Shown here: positions 5,237-10,114 of the stretch, one piece after another
How the letters are laid out: every line of letters starts with the position of its first letter
How positions within the stretch are numbered: position 1 is the first letter of the stretch
From: Candidatus Nanohalarchaeota archaeon
GTDB lineage: Archaea; EX4484-52
NCBI GenBank assembly: GCA_030632385.1
Contig: DAOVUW010000025.1
Coordinates: 1 to 10,114, forward strand
Direction of reading: 5' to 3'
Length of the DNA stretch: 10,114 bases
Notes under the pieces: generated by a model
Databases searched by the model: none
What the model was told of the DNA's origin: nothing
What the model saw: only the letters and a program-made list of their open reading frames with translations
Program-made: the position numbers and the translations under genes

Positions 5237-6504
5237 TTGAAATAACACCTCTTAAAAAACCATTTGACAGAACGATAAATGCACCTCCGTCAAAAAGTTA
5301 CACAAATCGTGCTTTATTAATTGGGGCTCTTTCAGATGGCAAATCCCAAATTACAAATACTCTTCAAAGCGATGATACTGCATACATGGAAGAAGCATTA
5401 AGGCAACTGGGAATAGATATCGAGAAAAAAGACAATAGTTATATTATTTGGGGCAAAGGCGGAAAATTTAATTTGCCTGAAAAAGAACTATTTATCGGAA
5501 ATGCAGGAACTGCAATGAGATTTTTAACAACTGCCTGTGCATTAACAAAAAGCGGAAAAACTATAATTAGAGGAAATAAACGAATGAATGAACGCCCAAT
5601 TCAGGATTTACTTGTCGCCTTAAAGCCATTGGGAGTAAATGCAAAATCCATAAAAAATAATGGTTGTCCACCTCTTTTAATTGAAGGTGGAGGAATCAAT
5701 GGCGGTGTTACAAATATGAAAGGAGACAAAAGTTCGCAGTATTTTACATCAATCCTACTTTCTGCACCTTATGCAAAAAAAGATGTTGTAATAAATACAA
5801 TTGGCGAACTTACCTCAAAACCATATATAGATATGACAATAGACACTATGCGTGAATTTGGGATTGATGTTGAAAACAAAAATTATTCTCAATTTATTGT
5901 TAAAGCAGGCAAAGGTTATTCTGCTCGCGATTATGTTGTTGAAGGAGATTTTTCAGGAGTGTCTTATCTTTTTGCAGCAGCAGCAATAACAGGAAGCAGA
6001 ATAAAAGTTACTCGAATTAATCCAAATTCTGCTCAGGGAGATAAGGATTTTGTCAATGCACTTGAAAAGATGGGTTGTTTGAAAAAACAAGGGAATGACT
6101 GGATAGAAATAACAGGAAGAAAATTAAATGCAATTCCTCTAATTGATATGAATCACATGCCTGATGTTGCGATGAGTCTTGCAATTGTTGCGGCATTTGC
6201 AAAAGGCAAAACGAAAATTATAAATGTTTCAAACTTACGTATTAAAGAAAGCGACAGGATAAAAGCAACAGTAACAGAATTAAAAAAGACAGGCATAAAT
6301 GCAGAAGAACTCCCGGATGGTATGATAATAGAGGGAGGAAAACCGTATGGCGCGGTAATTGATACTTATGATGACCACAGGATAGCTATGTGTTTTGGAA
6401 TCATGGGTTTGAAAACAAAAGGAATGATTATAAAAAAGGAAGGTTGCGTTTCAAAAACATATCCTTCCTTTTTTGAAGTGCTTAAATATATGGCAGGAGA
6501 ATGA
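5233..6504 (+). CDS. aroA: 3-phosphoshikimate 1-carboxyvinyltransferase (EPSP synthase)
   Basis: EPSP synthase joins shikimate 3-phosphate and phosphoenolpyruvate. The 423-residue protein is full length, with the two-domain inside-out barrel expected. Motifs in order: PPSKSYTNRAL at 18-28 (Lys21, Ser22, Arg26), GNAGTAMRFLT at 89-99, ERPIQDLL at 120-127, SSQYFTSILLSAPYA at 167-181, PYIDMTIDTM at 197-206, MPDVAMSLAIVAAFAKG at 309-325 with catalytic Asp311, LRIKESDRI at 335-343 with Glu339, and YDDHRIAM at 379-386. Phe97 stands where many bacterial and plant enzymes have Pro in the GTAMRP motif. The start overlaps the chorismate mutase stop as ATGA, pointing to coupled translation. aroD begins four bases after the stop. 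Confidence 0.96.
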   Translation: MIEITPLKKPFDRTINAPPSKSYTNRALLIGALSDGKSQITNTLQSDDTAYMEEALRQLGIDIEKKDNSYIIWGKGGKFNLPEKELFIGNAGTAMRFLTTACALTKSGKTIIRGNKRMNERPIQDLLVALKPLGVNAKSIKNNGCPPLLIEGGGINGGVTNMKGDKSSQYFTSILLSAPYAKKDVVINTIGELTSKPYIDMTIDTMREFGIDVENKNYSQFIVKAGKGYSARDYVVEGDFSGVSYLFAAAAITGSRIKVTRINPNSAQGDKDFVNALEKMGCLKKQGNDWIEITGRKLNAIPLIDMNHMPDVAMSLAIVAAFAKGKTKIINVSNLRIKESDRIKATVTELKKTGINAEELPDGMIIEGGKPYGAVIDTYDDHRIAMCFGIMGLKTKGMIIKKEGCVSKTYPSFFEVLKYMAGE

Positions 6505-6508
6505 TAAA

Positions 6509-7180
6509 ATGATTGTTGTACCGATAATATCAAAAAAAACAGATGAAGCAATAAAGGATATAAAAAATGCAAAAATGCTTGAGGCAGATGTAGTAGAATT
6601 GCGTCTGGATTATTTTAAATCTTTGACAGAGGAAGATTTGAAACTTCTTTTAAATACAACAAATCTTCCGAAAATCGCCACATGCAGGAGAAAAAAAGAA
6701 GGCGGTTATTTTGACAAAGAAGAAAAAGAGCGTCTTTTGCTGCTCAAAAAAGCAGCAATGTTTGGAGCAGATTACATTGATATTGAATATGATGCAGATT
6801 TTAGCGCATTTAAAAATATAGAAAGTAAAATCATATGCTCTTATCATAATTTTAAAAAAACACCAGAGTTAGATGAGTTGACAGAAATTCTCCAGAAATG
6901 TGCTGTAAAAAAGCCTTTTGTTGTGAAAATAGTTACAATGGCAAAAAAAGATATAGACAATATAATAATCCTTGAATTTCTCGAGAATTCAAAAAGTATT
7001 TTGAGCAAGAAAATAAAAATTGTTTCTTTTTGTATGGGCGAAAAAGGAATATTGAGTAGGATATTGTGCATGCAACACGGAAGTTTCTTTACATTTGCCT
7101 CTCTTAAAAAAGGCAAAGAATCTGCCTCTGGACAAATAAATATAGGGCTTATGAAAGATATAAACAAATTAATAATATGA
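6509..7180 (+). CDS. aroD: 3-dehydroquinate dehydratase, type I
   Basis: Type I dehydroquinase removes water from 3-dehydroquinate through a Schiff base. The 223-residue barrel carries ELRLD at 30-34, CRRKKEGG at 59-66, SYHNF at 111-115 with the general acid-base His113, and VVKIVTMA at 138-145 with Schiff-base Lys140. His113 and Lys140 are separated by 27 residues, exactly as His143 and Lys170 are in the E. coli enzyme. Further on are Arg184 and a SASGQI segment near residue 207, in place of the common PGQ lid. The ATG at 6509 has AGGAGA at about 6494-6499 upstream; an earlier in-frame ATG at 6473 lies inside aroA and gives no family match. The stop overlaps the aroE start as ATGA. Confidence 0.93.
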   Translation: MIVVPIISKKTDEAIKDIKNAKMLEADVVELRLDYFKSLTEEDLKLLLNTTNLPKIATCRRKKEGGYFDKEEKERLLLLKKAAMFGADYIDIEYDADFSAFKNIESKIICSYHNFKKTPELDELTEILQKCAVKKPFVVKIVTMAKKDIDNIIILEFLENSKSILSKKIKIVSFCMGEKGILSRILCMQHGSFFTFASLKKGKESASGQINIGLMKDINKLII

Positions 7181-8013
7181 TTGATTCAAAAACAAAACTC
7201 ATCGGCGTTATTGGAAAACCAATAGAGCATAGCATGTCTCCACCAATGCACAATGCAGCTTTTTTGAAAAACTCATTAAATTATGTTTATTTGGCATTTG
7301 GTGTAGAAGATTTGGGTGGTGCTATAAAATCTATGCTGGCATTAAATATTAGAGGATATAATGTAACAATACCTTACAAGACAGAGGTAATTGCATATTT
7401 AGACCAAATAGAACCTGTCGCAAAAAAGATAGGCGCAGTCAATACAATCGTAAATGAAAACAACATACTCAAAGGATACAATACAGATTACATCGGCGCA
7501 ATAGAGGCACTGGAAGAAAAAATAAAAATAAAAGACAAAAAAGCAATTGTGCTTGGCGCAGGCGGGGCTTCAAGAGCAATATGTTTTGGTCTGCTAAATA
7601 AAGGAGCAGAGGTATTGATCTTAAATCGCAGTGTGGAAAAAGGCATGCTGTTGGCAGGCGAACTCAATCAGCACTGGAAAAGCAAGGCAAGCAGTATGTC
7701 TATAAATGAAGCAACCGTTCAACTCATAAAAGGATATGATATTTTGGTAAATACAATACCCGTAGGGATGTATCCAAAAACAGATCAAACACCTTTTAAA
7801 AAAGATTTTCTTGCAAAAAATCTTTTGGTTATGGATATTATTTACAATCCCATCCAAACCCAATTTTTGAAAGATGCGAAAAATACAGGTTGCAGAATAA
7901 TTTCAGGACTCGAGATGTTCGTCAACCAGGGCGCTGCATCTTTTGAATTATTCACAGGCAAAAAACCGCCCAAAGACATTATGAAAAAAACAGTAAAAGA
8001 TTTGTTGAGGTAG
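7177..8013 (+). CDS. aroE: Shikimate dehydrogenase (NADP+)
   Basis: AroE reduces 3-dehydroshikimate to shikimate. The 278-residue protein has the shikimate-binding N-terminal domain with GKPIEHSMSPPMHN at 13-26, NVTIPYK at 62-68 with catalytic Lys68, and GYNTD at 100-104 with catalytic Asp104. The Rossmann domain follows with the nucleotide loop LGAGGASRAI at 126-135, LNRS near 149-152 where Arg suits an NADP phosphate, VNTIPVGMYP near 190-199, and the closing GLEMFVNQGAASFELFTG with its Gln near 251. All key residues are present. Its ATG overlaps the aroD stop. It is separate from aroD, unlike the fused AroDE of plants and chlamydiae. AroK begins five bases after the stop. Confidence 0.96.
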   Translation: MIDSKTKLIGVIGKPIEHSMSPPMHNAAFLKNSLNYVYLAFGVEDLGGAIKSMLALNIRGYNVTIPYKTEVIAYLDQIEPVAKKIGAVNTIVNENNILKGYNTDYIGAIEALEEKIKIKDKKAIVLGAGGASRAICFGLLNKGAEVLILNRSVEKGMLLAGELNQHWKSKASSMSINEATVQLIKGYDILVNTIPVGMYPKTDQTPFKKDFLAKNLLVMDIIYNPIQTQFLKDAKNTGCRIISGLEMFVNQGAASFELFTGKKPPKDIMKKTVKDLLR

Positions 8014-8018
8014 ATAAT

Positions 8019-8543
8019 ATGAATATTGTTTTAATTGGATATAGATGCACAGGCAAAACCCGGACAGGAAAAATCATTGCAAAAAAATTGAATTTCAAAT
8101 TCATAGATACTGATGATCTGATTGAAAAAGAGGCAAAAAAAAACATATCAAAAATAGTGGCAGATGATGGATGGGATAAATTCAGAGGACTTGAAAAAAA
8201 AGTAATTCAGGAGGTATCTAATTATAATAATATTGTAATCTCTGTTGGTGGAGGTGCCATAGAGGAAAATGAAAATGCAGAAAATCTAAAAAAAAACAGT
8301 ATTGTATTTTGGCTTATTGCAGAACCAGAAGTGATATTTGAAAGAATGCAAAAAGACCCTATGTCTGCTACAATGCGTCCAAATCTCACAGCCCAAAAAG
8401 ATGAGCTTTTGGAAATAAAAACAATGTTAAAAAAAAGAGAAGCAAAATATGAATCTGCTTCTGATTATAAAATAGACACCAGCACTATTTCAAAACAGGA
8501 AGTTGCAGAAAAAGTTATTAATATAATGAATAAATTAAAATAG
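8019..8543 (+). CDS. aroK: Shikimate kinase, bacterial-type (AroK, P-loop NMP-kinase fold)
   Basis: Shikimate kinase phosphorylates the 3-hydroxyl of shikimate with ATP. This 174-residue protein is the P-loop form, not the GHMP form (about 280 residues) that most archaea use. It has Walker A GYRCTGKT at 7-14, the shikimate-binding DTDDLIE at 30-36, FRGLE at 55-59 with Arg56, SVGGGAI at 75-81 with the glycine triplet that holds shikimate, and the lid MRPNL at 119-123 with Arg120. It ends with a YKIDTS strand near 157-162, which in the family borders the adenine. The ATG follows GAGGT at the end of aroE. The gene fits the operon in base composition and spacing, so if it was transferred from bacteria, the event is not recent. 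Confidence 0.94.
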   Translation: MNIVLIGYRCTGKTRTGKIIAKKLNFKFIDTDDLIEKEAKKNISKIVADDGWDKFRGLEKKVIQEVSNYNNIVISVGGGAIEENENAENLKKNSIVFWLIAEPEVIFERMQKDPMSATMRPNLTAQKDELLEIKTMLKKREAKYESASDYKIDTSTISKQEVAEKVINIMNKLK

Positions 8544-8553
8544 GAGAAGTAAT

Positions 8554-9633
8554 ATGACAGGAAATATATTTGGAAAATTATTTAAGGTAACAACATTTGG
8601 AGAATCTCACGGAAAAGCACTTGGGCTGATTATAGATGGTTGCCCGTCAGGTCTGGAATTGAATGAATCAGACATCCAAAAAGACCTTGACCGGAGAAAG
8701 CCGGGTCAAAGCAAAATAACTTCAGCACGAAAAGAAGGCGACAAAGTAGAACTATTGTCCGGATTGTTTGAAGGAAAAACTACCGGAACACCAATTGCAA
8801 TGATTGTTTATAATAAAGACCAAAAATCAAAAAGTTATGATGCATTAAAAAACATATTCAGACCCGGAACCGCAGATTTTACTTTTTTTTCAAAATACGG
8901 CATCCGAGATTATCGTGGCGGAGGAAGAGCATCGGGCAGAGAAACACTTGCAAGAGTGGCTGCCGGCGCAGTTGCAAAAAAGATTTTAGCATATAAAAAT
9001 ACAAAAATAATTGCTCATACAAAAGAGGTTTACGGAATCAGAGCAGAAACATTTGATGAAACAGAAATTGAAAAAAACACAATAAGATGCGCAGACAAAA
9101 ACGCAGCGGCACTAATGGAAAAAAAGATTATTGAAATGTCAAAGCAGGGTGATTCTGTCGGAGGCATTGTGGAAATTATCGCAAAAAATCCCCCTCTTAA
9201 TTTAGGCACTCCTGTTTTTGACAAGCTGGATGCAGATTTGGCAAAAGCTCTCATGTCAATAGGCGCTGTTAAAGGTGTAGAAATCGGAGAAGGATTCAAT
9301 GTCTCTAATCTAAAGGGCTCTCAAAATAATGACGTTTTTTACAAAGATAAAAAAAATAAGTTGCATTATGAAACAAATCACACAGGAGGAATAATCGGAG
9401 GGATATCAAACGGCGAAGACATCATCATAAGGATTGCTGTAAAGCCAACGCCATCTATCTTAAAAGAACAGATTGCAATGGATGTTTCAGGAAATAAAAA
9501 AAATATACAGATCAAAGGAAGGCATGATCCGTGCATTTGTCCCAGAATTGTGCCTGTTGCAGAATCAATGGTTGCATTAGTTCTTGTGGATGCTATGCTT
9601 CGGACAAGTGTTGCGAGAATTGAACAATTGTGA
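8554..9633 (+). CDS. aroC: Chorismate synthase
   Basis: Chorismate synthase eliminates phosphate from EPSP with a reduced flavin cofactor that is not consumed, the last step to chorismate. The 359-residue protein holds the family signatures: FGESHGKALGLIIDGCPSG at 15-33 with His19, DRRKPGQ at 46-52, DYRGGGRASGRETLARVAAG at 119-138, and GRHDPCICPRIVPVAE at 322-337. One position is odd: the motif commonly read as RPxHAD is RPGTAD at 103-108, so Thr106 sits where the second active-site histidine is normally found. The start is fixed by AGGAG at 8542-8546, overlapping the aroK stop, with the ATG seven bases on. It closes the operon. There is no fused flavin reductase, and no clear hairpin terminator follows. 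Confidence 0.95.
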   Translation: MTGNIFGKLFKVTTFGESHGKALGLIIDGCPSGLELNESDIQKDLDRRKPGQSKITSARKEGDKVELLSGLFEGKTTGTPIAMIVYNKDQKSKSYDALKNIFRPGTADFTFFSKYGIRDYRGGGRASGRETLARVAAGAVAKKILAYKNTKIIAHTKEVYGIRAETFDETEIEKNTIRCADKNAAALMEKKIIEMSKQGDSVGGIVEIIAKNPPLNLGTPVFDKLDADLAKALMSIGAVKGVEIGEGFNVSNLKGSQNNDVFYKDKKNKLHYETNHTGGIIGGISNGEDIIIRIAVKPTPSILKEQIAMDVSGNKKNIQIKGRHDPCICPRIVPVAESMVALVLVDAMLRTSVARIEQL

Positions 9634-9754
9634 AATTGAAAATATAGAGATGGAAGATAACTTCTGTGATTAAAATAAATTCTCTGAAAAGAAATTCTGG
9701 CGAGCAACAGCAAATGTTTTAAATCAAAAGAATTTTAAGTTCTATTACCAAGAA

Positions 9755-10114
9755 TTAATTAACTTTGTTTGTTGGTAATCCTTGAAGAAAGTTTTCTATA
9801 TTTCCAATAAAAATTTCTTGTTTGTTAATTTCTGCTTCTTTTGTTATACAACCAATCGGTGGGTAAATTATGCAGTTGGCATATTTTGAAAGCCTTTCGA
9901 GATTCTCTTTTGTCATTTCATCGGAGTGATCTAAAATGAAAGTAATATCTTTTGCTTTTAATCTTATTTCCAAAGCGTAGATATCCACCAATTCCATTGG
10001 CGCTGTGTTTATGACAATAGCATTTTTCTTGATTTTTTGAATTCGATCTTGATTTAGAAAATTTTGTGTATCGTTTGTATGTGAAAAATGCAATGATAAA
10101 AAATCAGATTCAGA
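9755..10114 (-). CDS. D-2-hydroxyacid dehydrogenase-like protein, C-terminal part (5' end outside window)
   Basis: The frame is open from the right edge, giving 119 residues before a TAA at 9755-9757; the TTG at 10091-10093 is internal. The segment covers the second half of the NAD-binding domain: DFLSLHFSHTNDTQNFLNQD at 4-23, KKNAIVINTA at 29-38, LVDIYALEIRL at 42-52, PPIGCITKEA at 85-94, and the closing NIENFLQGLPTNKVN that returns to the substrate domain. This matches phosphoglycerate dehydrogenase and its relatives. The catalytic Arg of the usual NTARG is Pro39 and the catalytic His of PHIG is Pro86, and the usual DVFEEEP segment is altered. Dehydrogenase activity is therefore doubtful. 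It runs convergently to the aro operon. Confidence 0.85.
   Translation of the reverse strand, partial: SESDFLSLHFSHTNDTQNFLNQDRIQKIKKNAIVINTAPMELVDIYALEIRLKAKDITFILDHSDEMTKENLERLSKYANCIIYPPIGCITKEAEINKQEIFIGNIENFLQGLPTNKVN

Noticed and set aside
6844..7167. A 107-codon minus-strand ORF opposite aroD.
   Set aside because: aroD is intact with all catalytic residues; the opposite frame is a by-product of its codon use.
9634..9754. Small inverted repeat AGAATT/AGTTCT at 9729-9743 between the convergent genes, as a shared terminator.
   Set aside because: The stem is only six pairs with one G-T pair, and no solid T-tract follows on either strand.

Overview
The window is AT-rich archaeal DNA. The archaeal assignment is firm. 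It carries uL24 in its archaeal form, eL15 (absent from bacteria) and the archaeal RNA polymerase subunit F. It also has the ADH synthase/3-dehydroquinate synthase II entry to the shikimate pathway, TATA boxes about 50 bases before first genes, and Shine-Dalgarno sites of the AGGTGA type. The uL24 sequence and the tight packing recall DPANN-type archaea, but that placement is a guess from memory.

Layout from left to right. Bases 2-232 are the 3' end of a DJ-1/PfpI-family gene. A 233-base gap holds a T-tract terminator and a promoter. Bases 466-2486 are a four-gene information operon (uL24, eL15, uL1, RpoF) with gaps of 2 to 4 bases or an ATGA overlap. Bases 2487-3169 have no ordinary gene but are rich in structure: three inverted repeats, one resembling an IS200/IS605 end, two TATA boxes, a possible 26-codon aromatic-rich leader peptide, a 12-bp hairpin with a T-tract, and a second strong promoter.

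Bases 3170-9633 are one eight-gene operon that covers the whole route to chorismate: ADH synthase, 3-dehydroquinate synthase II, chorismate mutase, EPSP synthase, type I dehydroquinase, shikimate dehydrogenase, shikimate kinase and chorismate synthase. Apart from chorismate mutase in third place and the last enzymes of the pathway, the order is not strictly stepwise, but every step is present. Gaps are 10 bases or less and two junctions are ATGA overlaps, so translational coupling is likely. The entry enzymes are archaeal, whereas the shikimate kinase is the bacterial P-loop AroK type instead of the GHMP kinase usual in archaea.

After a 121-base convergent gap, bases 9755-10114 on the minus strand are the C-terminal part of a D-2-hydroxyacid dehydrogenase-like protein whose usual catalytic Arg and His positions are both Pro.

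The most interesting candidate is the leader before the aro operon. A short ORF with 8 aromatic residues in 26 stops 3 bases before a terminator-like hairpin, which is the arrangement expected for ribosome-controlled attenuation by aromatic amino acids. A second TATA box downstream of the hairpin is the main argument against it being the only control.
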